A stretch of 64,000 nt of DNA from Allocoprococcus sp004560705 (GTDB lineage: Bacteria; Bacillota; Clostridia; Lachnospirales; Lachnospiraceae), in contig NZ_JBQHTK010000007.1 of assembly GCF_052065755.1 (NCBI RefSeq), positions 62,001-126,000 on the forward strand, read 5' to 3'. This document shows positions 28,049-38,307 of the stretch, piece after piece. The notes beneath the pieces were generated by a model that saw nothing but the letters and a program-made list of their open reading frames with translations, made no database searches and was not told the origin of the DNA. A program made the translations under genes and the position numbers. Every line of letters starts with the position of its first letter. The first letter of the stretch is position 1.

Positions 28049-29350
28049 ATGGAACGTATCAACGCCACAACAGGCTCTTACAATTTTATAGATTTATTTG
28101 CAGGAGCTGGTGGATTGTCCGAAGGCTTCATCCAAGCGGGCTTTTTACCTGTAGCGCATGTGGAGATGAACCCATATGCTGCTCAAACATTGGAAACGCG
28201 AACGGGATACTATTATCTCAAAGCACAAGGGAAGCTTGATATCTACAAGGATTATATTAGCGGAAAAATCACCCGCGACGAATTTCTGCAACATATTCCA
28301 GAGGAGCAGCTACAATCTGTATTTTGCGAAACGATGTCAAATGAAACTCTTCCAAGGTTATTTGAAAATATAGATAGGATCCTTACGCAAAGAGGCATCA
28401 AGCAAGTAGATGTCATTATTGGTGGACCGCCTTGCCAGGCATATTCTTTGGTGGGAAGGGCGCAAAGCAAGCATATGGAAACGCCGATGTCGGCGGATCC
28501 TAGAAATGATCTCTATAAGCTGTATGCGAGATTCCTTCAGAAATATCAGCCAAAGATGTTCGTTTTTGAGAATGTTATGGGAATCAAGTCAGCAAACGGT
28601 GGTGCAACCTGGCAGAAAGTCCAGGAAGCGCTGCGTTCCGTTGGCTATGAGATTGAATGCCATGAGCAAAATGCAAAGAATTTTGGTGTGCTGCAAAACC
28701 GAAGAAGAATGATCATTGTCGGGTGGCTGAAGAATAGTGGGCTTTCTTATCCGCAGTTTGAGCAGACAATAGCGGATGCTACGGTTAACGATATTCTCAG
28801 TGATCTGCCAGCGTTGCAGCCAGGAGGAAAATCGGGTGAATACAGATCAAATGATTTCAGCGATTATTTAAGAAGCACTGGAATCCGCAAGGATTCTGAC
28901 ATTCTGACGCATCATTGCGCAAGACCCAATAAAGACAGGGATATTGAGATTTATCGGCGTACAATTGAACTCTGGAATGATGGGCACAAACGGCTGAACT
29001 ATAATGATCTGCCAGATGAGCTGAAGACACATAAAAACCGGAAGTCGTTTCTGGATCGATTTAAAGTTGTAGAGGGCGACGAGGCGTACTGCCACACCAT
29101 GTTGGCTCATATCTCAAAAGATGGACATTACTTTATTCATCCGGATATTGAGCAACACCGTTCGATTACTGTCCGGGAGGCCGCTCGCATCCAATCGTTT
29201 CCGGATGATTATTTCTTTGAAGGCCCGAGAACGGCTCAATTTGTACAGATAGGCAATGCCGTTCCTACGTTAATGGCTAAAGGCATCGCAGAAGGAATCG
29301 CCAATGAATTAAGTAAGGAGGGCATCGATGGAAAGCAATCTCCTACTTGA
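28049..29350 (+). CDS. drmMII: C5-cytosine DNA methyltransferase (DrmMII-like)
   Basis: This 433-residue methylase places a methyl group on carbon 5 of cytosine. Motif I is DLFAGAGG from residue 15, motif IV is GGPPCQAYS with the catalytic Cys129, motif VI begins at Glu174 (ENVMG), and motif X is QIGNAVP from residue 400. In class 2 DISARM the companion methylase drmMII is of this type and marks self DNA, so I use that symbol by context. Its end overlaps drmD by 23 bases, which suggests coupling. Confidence 0.88.
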   Translation: MERINATTGSYNFIDLFAGAGGLSEGFIQAGFLPVAHVEMNPYAAQTLETRTGYYYLKAQGKLDIYKDYISGKITRDEFLQHIPEEQLQSVFCETMSNETLPRLFENIDRILTQRGIKQVDVIIGGPPCQAYSLVGRAQSKHMETPMSADPRNDLYKLYARFLQKYQPKMFVFENVMGIKSANGGATWQKVQEALRSVGYEIECHEQNAKNFGVLQNRRRMIIVGWLKNSGLSYPQFEQTIADATVNDILSDLPALQPGGKSGEYRSNDFSDYLRSTGIRKDSDILTHHCARPNKDRDIEIYRRTIELWNDGHKRLNYNDLPDELKTHKNRKSFLDRFKVVEGDEAYCHTMLAHISKDGHYFIHPDIEQHRSITVREAARIQSFPDDYFFEGPRTAQFVQIGNAVPTLMAKGIAEGIANELSKEGIDGKQSPT

Positions 29351-31946
29351 ACAATATAGCTGGTATAAGAAGCAACAATTGGCCAAGGCACCATTTAAAT
29401 GTCTGTTGAATGCAGATATTGAGCCAAATCCCCATCAGGTCAATGCCTTTTGTGCGGCCATTCAAGCATTAAAGACAGGTGGTATCATTCTGGCAGATGA
29501 GGTTGGTCTGGGCAAAACAATCGAAGCTGGATTGGTGCTTAATTATGTTCTGGACAACGGAGCAAAAAAAGTACTGATTTCCCTTCCTGCTACTTTGAGA
29601 AAACAATGGGAAGTAGAGCTTTTGGAGAAGTTTGGTCGCCAAGCTGTTATTCTGGATCGGTACACGGTTGAGCATGACCTTGCCAATGTACGAACTCACC
29701 TCGGAAACGCAGATGAGGTTAGTATTGTCATTGCTTCTTATGATTATTCATCGAAACTAATTAAGCGTTTTCCCCATGTCAAATGGGACTTCCTGATTAT
29801 TGATGAGGCTCATAATCTGCGGAATGTTTTTCATGGCACAAAGCGGGCAAAAAATCTTTATGATTTGACACATGGGATTCCTAAAATTCTTTTAACTGCT
29901 ACGCCGCTACAGAATTCCCTTACAGATCTTCATGGACTGGTTTCTTTTATCGATCCTCGTATTTTCGGGTCAGAAAAGGTTTTCAACCGTCGATTTGTGG
30001 ATGGCTGTGATTATGAGGAATTGAAGCAAGAACTTCTTCCGGTGTTATATCGCACCCTTCGACGCGATGTCGGAAAATACATGGCCTTCAGCAAGAGAAC
30101 CTGTATTACGGTCGATTTCCATTTGAGCGCAGAAGAAAAAGAACTCTATGATGTGACCAATGATTTTCTGCGTCGTGATCCGCTGTATTCTATTCCGAAT
30201 GCGAATCGTGGGCTGATTATTCTTGTTATTCGAAAGTTGCTTGCATCTTCCAGCTTTGCTTTGATAGAGACCTTTGAAGTATTAGAAAAACGTCTTGAAA
30301 AACTCTATGAAGGCACTAAATCTGCTTATGCCCAGGAGGGCTTCGATTTATTCTGGGGGTTTGTAGAAGATGAAATCGATGAGGATGGTTTCAACGAATA
30401 CGATGATGAAGAAACAGCAGAGAAGAAACAGGCTATTCAAGCTGAACTTAAGATTGTAAGGCATATTCTTGAAATGGCAAGGGCTATAAAGACGAATGCA
30501 AAGATTATTGCGTTGAGGGAAGCACTGAAATCCGCATTTGACCACCAGATTTCTGAGGGATTGAATCAGAAGGCTGTCGTCTTTACAGAGTCTAAGCGAA
30601 CACAAAAATATATAGCCGCGGAACTAAGAAAATCTGGTTATAGCGAGGAAGATATCCTTCTCTTTAATGGTGACTTTGATGATGCCATGACGAAGGAAAT
30701 CTTTCGAACATGGCAGGTCAAGAATTTTGGTAAAACAAACTATGGCAGAAGTGTGGAATATAAGCACGCAATTGTCGATTATTTCAAGAGTCATGCCAAG
30801 ATTTTGATTGTTACAGATGCTGGTTCAGAAGGTCTAAATCTACAGTTTTGCAACACAATCATCAACTATGACCTGCCTTGGAATCCGCAGAAAATTGAGC
30901 AGAGAATTGGCCGTTGTCATCGCTATGGACAAACTCACGATGTCGTGGCAATCAATCTGTTGAATACGGATAATGAAGCAGATCGCAGAGTATATGATAT
31001 ACTTTCTAAGAAATTTGAACTGTTTGAGGGCGTGTTTGGTGCATCGGATGTTGCGCTAGGCGCACTTGAATCGGGCGTAAGTTTTGAAAAGCGTATTCTG
31101 GATATTTACCAGAATTGTAAGAATATCACTGCGGTAAGGAAAGCATTTGCAGCTTTGAACAGGCAGCTAGATGCAAGGAAGAATGCTCATGCAGCAGAAC
31201 TTCGCTCAATTCTGCTTACAGAAAGTAGAGAGGCGAAGGGGCAAGCGTTAGAAAAGACCAAGGCTGATATCGATAAATATCTACGTGATGTTGAATATTG
31301 GAACCAGTTTGAAGAACCAGAAGTGGATCACAAGCTACATTACTGGAAAATCGATAACTGGGGTGAAAAGATATTTGGTTCACATGGCGTTTTGTTTCTT
31401 GGAGCATTCATGGATAATACAAAACTTCTCTTCCCAGTTTTACTACTTTGTGATGAAAATGGTGAGTATATCAATTTTACTGAAGATGAGATTGTCTCCG
31501 CATTGGAGGAGGCCAATGATTCGGATGTTCGCTATTTTAAACCGACAGATGAAGAACAATCTTATTTTCACCGGATTTATGCCCGCTTAATTTCAGAGGT
31601 TCAGGATCAGCATGATAAAACTGTAGCTCCTACTATCGCCTATAACAAGAAGAAGATTGAAAACTGGGTCAATGTCCAACAAGAACAGCTTCATGTTCAG
31701 CTTACTGATGCTCAAAAAGAAGTTGAGGAGTACATACTTGCTGAAATGGCGGCTACTGACACGCTGGAAAAAAAGGATATCCGAAAAAAAGCGGCTGAAG
31801 CGAAGAAAAAAATGGATAAGCTGCAACACGACCTGCCTAAGCGCAGAAAAGAGATTCAAGACGAGGCGCAGGCTGAAATTGATCGATTTAATCAGTCTCA
31901 GGAAATCAATCCATTGCTTCTGATTAACATTGTCCTAAAATTTTAA
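29328..31946 (+). CDS. drmD: DISARM SNF2-type helicase DrmD
   Basis: This 872-residue SNF2/Swi2 helicase is the protein that defines class 1 DISARM. Walker A is DEVGLGKT (Lys63), the DEAH box is at 159-162, and the C-terminal helicase motifs include TDAGSEGLNLQFCNT and QRIGRCHRYGQ. Residues from about 745 form a long charged coiled coil. It starts within the cytosine-methylase gene behind a strong GGAGG, and drmA follows after 13 bases. The family could also be called HepA-like; the drmA-drmB-drmC context makes DrmD the best name. Confidence 0.85.
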   Translation: MESNLLLEQYSWYKKQQLAKAPFKCLLNADIEPNPHQVNAFCAAIQALKTGGIILADEVGLGKTIEAGLVLNYVLDNGAKKVLISLPATLRKQWEVELLEKFGRQAVILDRYTVEHDLANVRTHLGNADEVSIVIASYDYSSKLIKRFPHVKWDFLIIDEAHNLRNVFHGTKRAKNLYDLTHGIPKILLTATPLQNSLTDLHGLVSFIDPRIFGSEKVFNRRFVDGCDYEELKQELLPVLYRTLRRDVGKYMAFSKRTCITVDFHLSAEEKELYDVTNDFLRRDPLYSIPNANRGLIILVIRKLLASSSFALIETFEVLEKRLEKLYEGTKSAYAQEGFDLFWGFVEDEIDEDGFNEYDDEETAEKKQAIQAELKIVRHILEMARAIKTNAKIIALREALKSAFDHQISEGLNQKAVVFTESKRTQKYIAAELRKSGYSEEDILLFNGDFDDAMTKEIFRTWQVKNFGKTNYGRSVEYKHAIVDYFKSHAKILIVTDAGSEGLNLQFCNTIINYDLPWNPQKIEQRIGRCHRYGQTHDVVAINLLNTDNEADRRVYDILSKKFELFEGVFGASDVALGALESGVSFEKRILDIYQNCKNITAVRKAFAALNRQLDARKNAHAAELRSILLTESREAKGQALEKTKADIDKYLRDVEYWNQFEEPEVDHKLHYWKIDNWGEKIFGSHGVLFLGAFMDNTKLLFPVLLLCDENGEYINFTEDEIVSALEEANDSDVRYFKPTDEEQSYFHRIYARLISEVQDQHDKTVAPTIAYNKKKIENWVNVQQEQLHVQLTDAQKEVEEYILAEMAATDTLEKKDIRKKAAEAKKKMDKLQHDLPKRRKEIQDEAQAEIDRFNQSQEINPLLLINIVLKF

Positions 31947-31959
31947 CAGGAGGCACCAC

Positions 31960-34900
31960 ATGGCAGATAGATTTAAGTTTGCTGAGGTTCGCCAAGAAGT
32001 CATAGAAATGTTAAAGAAAGACTTGTTGGGACCGAGTAGTGAAAATGAAATATTGAATCAAAACCCGCGCTTTGAATATATCGTGGGTATGCTTGCGCCA
32101 CAAACCAGTGAAAATGATACGAATGAGCAGGAAGTCGATGGAGATGCTTCTTTCGAAGGGGATGCAGATTATACTGCGGGCGAAGACGATGATAATGAGC
32201 CGGTCTTTACAAATCGATTTAAAACACCGTCTTCCATTGGCATCAGCTTTTACTTAGAAAGTAGTACAAAATCTTTCAATGTGGATGTGACTTGGGGCGA
32301 TTATACCAAAGCTTCTGATAAAACCACTAACAAAGAGGGAAAAAAAGTTGATGTAAGCACGTATACACGTCATCCGCAGAAAGAGACAGTTGTTATTGAT
32401 CTGCAAGAGTTTAGTAAGAACAAAGAATACCCTTTGGTTTGTGATTCAAATGTTATTTTATATATTTCTAAAATCGGCCTCAAGCAGGGGTATACCTTGG
32501 TAACAGCATATGTTATCAACAAGCGCAAAAATCCTGAGAGTGATATTGCTGGAATGATGTTCCAAGTCAACGTGCGTGCCTATTCCCAGGACAAAATGGA
32601 TATCTTCGTGGCAGAACACATATGCAGAAAAATCCTTGCCGTCGATGAATTTTACTTTGCCCAGCGTCCTATTTTAGGAAGGGGACGTGGTTGCGCAGCA
32701 ACTTGGAAAGCCAATAAAAATGGACATGCTTCTGAAATTGTATCGACATTTATTCCAGAGTACGAATTTCCGGGTGTTAGCGCTGCCTTAGAAGGTTTTG
32801 ATCCGTTCTACTTTTCTATGAGAACACTCTCTGTTGCAAAGAAAAAAGATGACATCATTGCCCGGCTGAATGTCTTGGCAGATTCTTATGAGGATTGGAT
32901 CCAGGAAAAACTGGTTCATGATTCAAAAATGGATGATGCTAAGTTCAAGAAAGAGATTGGCGATGCAGTAATAAAAAAATGTATAGAAGCTCTTGGGAGA
33001 ATCCGCGCGGGCATTCAGCTACTTGTAGAGGATGATATTTCGTTTGATGCCTTTTGCTTTATGAATCGTTCTATGATTCTTCAGAGAAATATTATGAATT
33101 TCTCTAAGAGGCATGGAGCCGGTATCGAATGTGCCTTTAGGGATTTTGTGGATCCTCGTAATCCTTCCAATAATTTTGGATGGAGACCTTTCCAGATTGC
33201 TTTTATTCTCATGAATCTGAAAGGTATTGTAGATCCGGAACATGATAACCGCGAAGTCGTGGATCTTCTATACTTTCCGACTGGTGGAGGTAAAACTGAG
33301 GCATATCTGGGTCTTATGGCATTTGTTATTGCAAATAGAAGGCTGCGTGCTGACGAGAACGATGAATACAATCGTGACGGCGGTGTAACTGCAATCTTGC
33401 GTTATACTTTGCGCCTACTTACTACGCAACAGAGAGATCGTATCACCAAGATGATTCTGGCTGCGGAACTCATCCGACAAAAAGAATATCCGAAATACGG
33501 AAAAGAACCCATCAGTATTGGTTTCTGGGTTGGTGGTACTGTGACTCCGAACACCTTTAAAGAATTGGAAGAAGATCCGGAGGATCCAGCTAAAACAAGA
33601 ACAGCAAGAAGCAAGAAAAACTCTATCTACAAACAGCTGCTTACATGTCCATTCTGCGGGAAGCCACTTACAGAGGAAAATTTTTATATAGATATTCCTA
33701 CAAAATCGGTTAGCATCTATTGTTCGGATGATAAATGCATGTTCTATAGGTATAAACCCAGCAATAAGATGAAAATCCCGGTTTATTTGGTAGATGAAGA
33801 AATTTATGCTAAGTGCCCGACCATTATTCTGTCAACAGTTGATAAGTTTGCCCGCCTTCCGTGGGATGTGAATACAAATGCTCTGTTTGGTCGCGTTGAT
33901 AGAATTTGCAGTCGCGATGGCTATGTTGCTATTGGAGCAGACCATGCTCGGCATACTTGTACAGAAGAGTTACCCACAGCTACGCTTAGATCAATTAAAC
34001 CATTCCTTCCGCCGGAGCTGATTATCCAAGATGAGCTGCATCTTATCACAGGACCTCTGGGAACCGTATACGGTGCATATGAAACAGTTATTGAAGATCT
34101 GTGTTCCTACACGATTGGAGGTAAGAAAATCAAGCCAAAGTATGTTGTTTCTACGGCAACTATCAAAAATGCTGCTGAGCAGACAAAATGCTTATATGGC
34201 AGAAAAGTAACTGCGCAATTTCCACCAAATGGGTTTGAAATCGGTGACAGTTTCTATATTCGTGAGGTACCGGTTGAACAAGATCCGTTTAGAAGATACG
34301 TTGGTGTCTGCGCACCAGGCCAGTCTGTAAAGACAGCTTTGCTGCGTGTATATTCGATTATCCTTCAAAGTGCTTATAATCTTTCGCTGGATGATGAGTA
34401 CAAGGATGTTATTGACCCTTACTATACCCTTGTTGGGTATTATAACAGTATTCGAGAACTCGGCGGTGCCGTTCGATTGCTACAGGATGATATTCCTGAC
34501 AGAATTCAGCGTATTAAGAAAAAATATGGAATGAGTAGGCAGCGTTTCCTTAATCATAAGGTTGAAATTACTTCTCGCATGTCTTCTTATGACATTCCGA
34601 AGAAACTAAGTCAGTTGGAAACTTCATATACAGATAGAAATTGCCTAGATACGGCAATTGCAACTAATATGATTGCTGTTGGTATGGATGTGGATCGGCT
34701 TGGTCTCATGGTGGTAACTGGTCAGCCGAAACAGAACTCCGAATACATTCAGGCAACTAGCCGTATCGGGCGTTCTTATCCAGGCTTAGTAGTTACTCTA
34801 TATAACCCTTATCGCCCCCGCGACTTGTCGCATTATGAGAATTTTACCGGTTATCATGCTCAGCTATATCGTTTTGTTGAAGGCACAACAGCGACACCGT

Positions 34901-35298
34901 TTTCTGCACGTGCAAGAGATCGCGTGCTGCATGCGCTGGTTATTTCTGCAATTCGTTTGCATTATCCGGAATTTGCAAGCAATGATGGAGCAGCAGCTAT
35001 TGATAAGCTAACCGATGAGCAGCTTGATGAAGTGAAGGCTCTTATCATGAATCGATTGAACATCATTAAGCCTTCTGCTAAGGCAGATGCCGAACATGAG
35101 ATTGATGATTTTATAAGCAATTGGAAACTGCTGGCAACTCAATCCAAGGAACTTAGATACTATGTCTATACAACTAAAACGTATAATCGCCTAATGAACA
35201 CTTATGGCGAAGTTTGTACTGATCTTGAAAAGCCGACTCTTCGTTCTATGCGTGATGTTGAGAGTGCAGCAAATATGTTCTATTACACGGAGGACTAA
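31960..35298 (+). CDS. drmA: DISARM helicase-domain protein DrmA
   Basis: This 1,112-residue protein is the core DISARM helicase. The Walker A-like motif is FPTGGGKTEAYLG with Lys445. A zinc-binding insert has CPFCG (Cys563, Cys566) and a later Cys pair in YCSDDKCMFY. The DEAH equivalent reads DELH (Asp691), and motif VI is QATSRIGRSYPG. The N-terminal 300 residues are an acidic alpha/beta part without known motifs. In the reported DISARM structure DrmA works with DrmB to load on phage DNA ends. It lies 13 bases after drmD and 6 before drmB. Confidence 0.9.
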   Translation: MADRFKFAEVRQEVIEMLKKDLLGPSSENEILNQNPRFEYIVGMLAPQTSENDTNEQEVDGDASFEGDADYTAGEDDDNEPVFTNRFKTPSSIGISFYLESSTKSFNVDVTWGDYTKASDKTTNKEGKKVDVSTYTRHPQKETVVIDLQEFSKNKEYPLVCDSNVILYISKIGLKQGYTLVTAYVINKRKNPESDIAGMMFQVNVRAYSQDKMDIFVAEHICRKILAVDEFYFAQRPILGRGRGCAATWKANKNGHASEIVSTFIPEYEFPGVSAALEGFDPFYFSMRTLSVAKKKDDIIARLNVLADSYEDWIQEKLVHDSKMDDAKFKKEIGDAVIKKCIEALGRIRAGIQLLVEDDISFDAFCFMNRSMILQRNIMNFSKRHGAGIECAFRDFVDPRNPSNNFGWRPFQIAFILMNLKGIVDPEHDNREVVDLLYFPTGGGKTEAYLGLMAFVIANRRLRADENDEYNRDGGVTAILRYTLRLLTTQQRDRITKMILAAELIRQKEYPKYGKEPISIGFWVGGTVTPNTFKELEEDPEDPAKTRTARSKKNSIYKQLLTCPFCGKPLTEENFYIDIPTKSVSIYCSDDKCMFYRYKPSNKMKIPVYLVDEEIYAKCPTIILSTVDKFARLPWDVNTNALFGRVDRICSRDGYVAIGADHARHTCTEELPTATLRSIKPFLPPELIIQDELHLITGPLGTVYGAYETVIEDLCSYTIGGKKIKPKYVVSTATIKNAAEQTKCLYGRKVTAQFPPNGFEIGDSFYIREVPVEQDPFRRYVGVCAPGQSVKTALLRVYSIILQSAYNLSLDDEYKDVIDPYYTLVGYYNSIRELGGAVRLLQDDIPDRIQRIKKKYGMSRQRFLNHKVEITSRMSSYDIPKKLSQLETSYTDRNCLDTAIATNMIAVGMDVDRLGLMVVTGQPKQNSEYIQATSRIGRSYPGLVVTLYNPYRPRDLSHYENFTGYHAQLYRFVEGTTATPFSARARDRVLHALVISAIRLHYPEFASNDGAAAIDKLTDEQLDEVKALIMNRLNIIKPSAKADAEHEIDDFISNWKLLATQSKELRYYVYTTKTYNRLMNTYGEVCTDLEKPTLRSMRDVESAANMFYYTED

Positions 35299-35304
35299 AA
35301 GCCT

Positions 35305-37050
35305 ATGTTTGATAATAATAAATTAGGTGAGATTCGTCCTAATCAGTTGATAACTACATTTGGTCCAGGTTCTATTGTGGATGCCGTGAAAGATTCCGTC
35401 ACGGTTCTGGACTTGAACTATTGGAAGGAAAAAGGAAAGAAAATTATAGATGGCAGATTGGCCTCATATCTGGGTGTTGACTGCTTTTATATGCCACGGA
35501 CTTCTTATAGCGGAGATATTCCTGTGGTCTCATTCCCTTATATGCATGTTTGTTCCAATGTGAAATGTGGGAGAATATTTGATTTAAGAGAGAATTTTGA
35601 CCTGGATCGATATCTGAAGTTTGGTGTAACTTGTCCGGAATGTCATAGACAGGCCTATCCTTCTCGTTTTATTACTATTTGTGAGAACGGCCATATGGAT
35701 GATTTCCCTTGGAGCTGGTGGGTTCACGGTGGCAATACAACCTGCAAAGGTACGATGAGGATGTATTCAACTGGCAATACATCAACGCTTGCAGATATGT
35801 GGGTTGAATGTTCCTGTGGGGCACGACGGAGTATGAGCGGCGCAACGCAGCATGAGAATTTTGAAGGTATGAAATGTTCCGGACATCATCCGTTCCGGCC
35901 AAATCATAAAAATGAAAAATGCGATAAGGAAATGATTCCTTCTCAGCGTGGCGCGTCGAATGTGTATTTTCCAGTAATGAGAAGTGCCATATCCATTCCA
36001 CCTTGGATCAATCCGCTTTATAACTTGATTGATGAGCATTTGCGCTTAATTGACAGCTATGAAGAAGATTTTGGAGAGATGGGATTAGACAAAGTGTATC
36101 AAAAATATTTCTCTGCATTTACAAGAGAAGAATTTGATGCAGCTTTATTGCGCAGAAGACAGAACATCAAAGAGTTCACAGAGATTAAGCAGATGGAATA
36201 CAACGCCATTACGCATCACGCAGATCCTGTGTACGCCTCCAACAAAAAACATTTTAAGGCTGAGGAGGATCCGCTTCCGGATTATCTGCTCCCGTATTTT
36301 AAGAGAGTCATTCGCATTACACGATTAAGAGAAGTGAGAGTGCTGCTTGGCTTCACCCGTGTAGATGCTCCGGATCCAGATGCCGATGAGCAGACAAATA
36401 TCGTTTATCTAAATAAGGGTAAGACTGAAAAATGGCTTCCTGCTGCAGAAGTGCACGGTGAAGGTGTCTTTATTGAGTTTAATAGGGATAGTATTGATGC
36501 GTGGTTGAGAGATCCAGAACTGGGAGCACTTTCTCAGAAATATGCGCAGTGTTATAAGGAATTCTGTGAATCTAAAGAATGGACTGTTACCTCATTACGA
36601 GATGCAAGGTATGTCCTGATGCATACATTCGCACATTTGTTGATTAAGCAGATGTCAATGTCATCGGGGTACTCTTCATCCGCTATTCGTGAGCGTATTT
36701 ATTTTGGGGATGATATGTCTGGTGTGTTGCTCTATACCGGAAGTGCCGATAAAGAAGGCTCACTTGGTGGACTTGTAGAATTGGGAAATATTGATCAGCT
36801 TATTGTTTTAATGAAAGACGCTTTCCAGGAAGCACTGGTTTGCACAAATGATCCGGAATGCCTTAACAATGTGCCTGCTGGCAATAATTCAAATGGCGCG
36901 GCGTGCCATTCCTGCTGTATGATCTCAGAAACAGCTTGCGAGAATGGAAATCGCATGTTGGATCGCGGACTAATTGTACCTATTGGCGGAAGAGAAAATC
37001 AGTCTTATTTTAAAACTTTGGTGGAAGAACTATGTCAACTGGAAGTATAA
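35305..37050 (+). CDS. drmB: DISARM DUF1998 protein DrmB
   Basis: This 581-residue protein carries the DUF1998 domain at its C-terminus: HTFAHLLIKQMSMSSGY, then GVLLYTGSADKEGSLGGLVELG, and a final cysteine cluster (CTNDPEC, CHSCC, then ETACENGNR) that should bind zinc. The N-terminal half has further Cys pairs (CSNVKCG, CPECH, CENGH). DrmB partners DrmA in the DISARM core. The gene overlaps drmC by 19 bases. Confidence 0.9.
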   Translation: MFDNNKLGEIRPNQLITTFGPGSIVDAVKDSVTVLDLNYWKEKGKKIIDGRLASYLGVDCFYMPRTSYSGDIPVVSFPYMHVCSNVKCGRIFDLRENFDLDRYLKFGVTCPECHRQAYPSRFITICENGHMDDFPWSWWVHGGNTTCKGTMRMYSTGNTSTLADMWVECSCGARRSMSGATQHENFEGMKCSGHHPFRPNHKNEKCDKEMIPSQRGASNVYFPVMRSAISIPPWINPLYNLIDEHLRLIDSYEEDFGEMGLDKVYQKYFSAFTREEFDAALLRRRQNIKEFTEIKQMEYNAITHHADPVYASNKKHFKAEEDPLPDYLLPYFKRVIRITRLREVRVLLGFTRVDAPDPDADEQTNIVYLNKGKTEKWLPAAEVHGEGVFIEFNRDSIDAWLRDPELGALSQKYAQCYKEFCESKEWTVTSLRDARYVLMHTFAHLLIKQMSMSSGYSSSAIRERIYFGDDMSGVLLYTGSADKEGSLGGLVELGNIDQLIVLMKDAFQEALVCTNDPECLNNVPAGNNSNGAACHSCCMISETACENGNRMLDRGLIVPIGGRENQSYFKTLVEELCQLEV

Positions 37051-37688
37051 GCTTAGATATTTTGTTAAACAAAATTCTCACAGATGCTATATCTGGTGGA
37101 AATGAGTCTATCAGAGCCATTCAGAAGAGATACCCATCTCTTTCTGAAAAAGAAGCTCATGAAATTCTTGCTATGGTTTCAGCGACTGCCCAAAGTAACG
37201 ATGAGATCGCTGAATTAGTTGTTACAGCGCCACCTTCTTTTGCGTTGAAAACAAAACCGACAAAGGTTACCGTAAGAGAAATGCTTATGGGAGCTAGGAA
37301 GAGCATTCTAATTACCGGGTACTCCCTCTCGGATTATTTTGCAGAGTTAGTTGATTGTGTAATTCAAAAGAGCCAAGAAGGCGTTCTCGTGAAATTTTTT
37401 GTGAATGACATTGAGAGTCAGAAGGCCTTTGACCGTTTATGCTGCTATAAGGGAAAATTCCTGCGAATTTATAACTATCCAAAACAAGAAGATAAAATGT
37501 CTGCTCTTCATGCAAAGGTAATTTCTGTTGATCAAACGGATACGCTGATTACATCCGCAAACCTTTCATATCATGGACAGGAAGGAAATATCGAGCTGGG
37601 GGCACGAATCCATTCGAAAGAATTGGCTAAACAAGCAGAGGATATATTTACTTCACTGGTATTCAAAAGGATATTTGTTGAACTGTAA
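37032..37688 (+). CDS. drmC: DISARM phospholipase D-fold protein DrmC
   Basis: This 218-residue protein has one PLD-type HKD motif, HAKVISVD (His160), followed by LITSANLSYHG. A single motif means it should act as a dimer, as in PLD-family nucleases. Its start overlaps the drmB end by 19 bases. DrmC is reported to be dispensable or auxiliary in Bacillus DISARM; nuclease activity is inferred from the fold. Confidence 0.88.
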   Translation: MSTGSISLDILLNKILTDAISGGNESIRAIQKRYPSLSEKEAHEILAMVSATAQSNDEIAELVVTAPPSFALKTKPTKVTVREMLMGARKSILITGYSLSDYFAELVDCVIQKSQEGVLVKFFVNDIESQKAFDRLCCYKGKFLRIYNYPKQEDKMSALHAKVISVDQTDTLITSANLSYHGQEGNIELGARIHSKELAKQAEDIFTSLVFKRIFVEL

Positions 37689-37707
37689 GCTTTATGGAGG
37701 TGCGTCA

Positions 37708-38307
37708 ATGAATTTAAGCTTGAAACATAAGCTAATGCTGCAATCATTGAGTCCATTGGCTTTTTTGACTATTGTACGCAATTTCAAATTTACCCCTGTC
37801 AGCGAACTTGCTGAAAATCAGTCATATTGGGGAGAGTTTGTTCGCCTTAATAATGTGCTGATTGTTGTGTTTTTGTTATGTGCTACATGGATTTTAGCAG
37901 CAATCATATCTTTTGTTTCTTTTACAGCCTTTAGATGGACTGATAAGAAACAAGGGTATCAGCTTTCTTTCTTCGTAGAAAAAGAGGACGCAAGTTTGAA
38001 TTTTTTTATGACAATGATTATACCGCTTTTGATTGATGATGTAGGAACGATTCAGGGAGCGATAACATTTCTTATCATTGTGGTTATGATGTGTGCGCTG
38101 TTAAGCAAAACACATTTGTACTATGCGAATCCTGTGTTAGCAATCTTAGGATACCGAGTCTATGAGGTTACCTTTAAAAGTAACCCTGACTTTAATAATG
38201 AAGTTTGCTTGGCTGTAGTAAAAGGTAGGTTTCTAAAAAATCCGGGCACAGTAGAATATAAAGTGATTAATGATACAGTCCTCTACATGAAGGAGATGAA
38301 CAAATGA
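37708..38307 (+). CDS. kwaA: Kiwa-like membrane sensor KwaA
   Basis: This 199-residue inner-membrane protein has four hydrophobic segments (about residues 10-24, 48-70, 98-111 and 116-133) and a cytoplasmic tail. A GGAGG site precedes ATG 37708; a longer frame from 37573 lies inside drmC and is not credible. It is coupled by a 4-base overlap to the DUF4868 gene, and that pair is the layout of Kiwa, in which KwaA senses phage at the membrane. KwaA sequences are poorly conserved, so the name rests mainly on its size, membrane topology and partner. Confidence 0.7.
   Translation: MNLSLKHKLMLQSLSPLAFLTIVRNFKFTPVSELAENQSYWGEFVRLNNVLIVVFLLCATWILAAIISFVSFTAFRWTDKKQGYQLSFFVEKEDASLNFFMTMIIPLLIDDVGTIQGAITFLIIVVMMCALLSKTHLYYANPVLAILGYRVYEVTFKSNPDFNNEVCLAVVKGRFLKNPGTVEYKVINDTVLYMKEMNK

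Noticed and set aside
37573..37707. Longer start for the KwaA-like protein
   Set aside because: It would lie inside drmC and add a hydrophilic leader; ATG 37708 has a GGAGG site.
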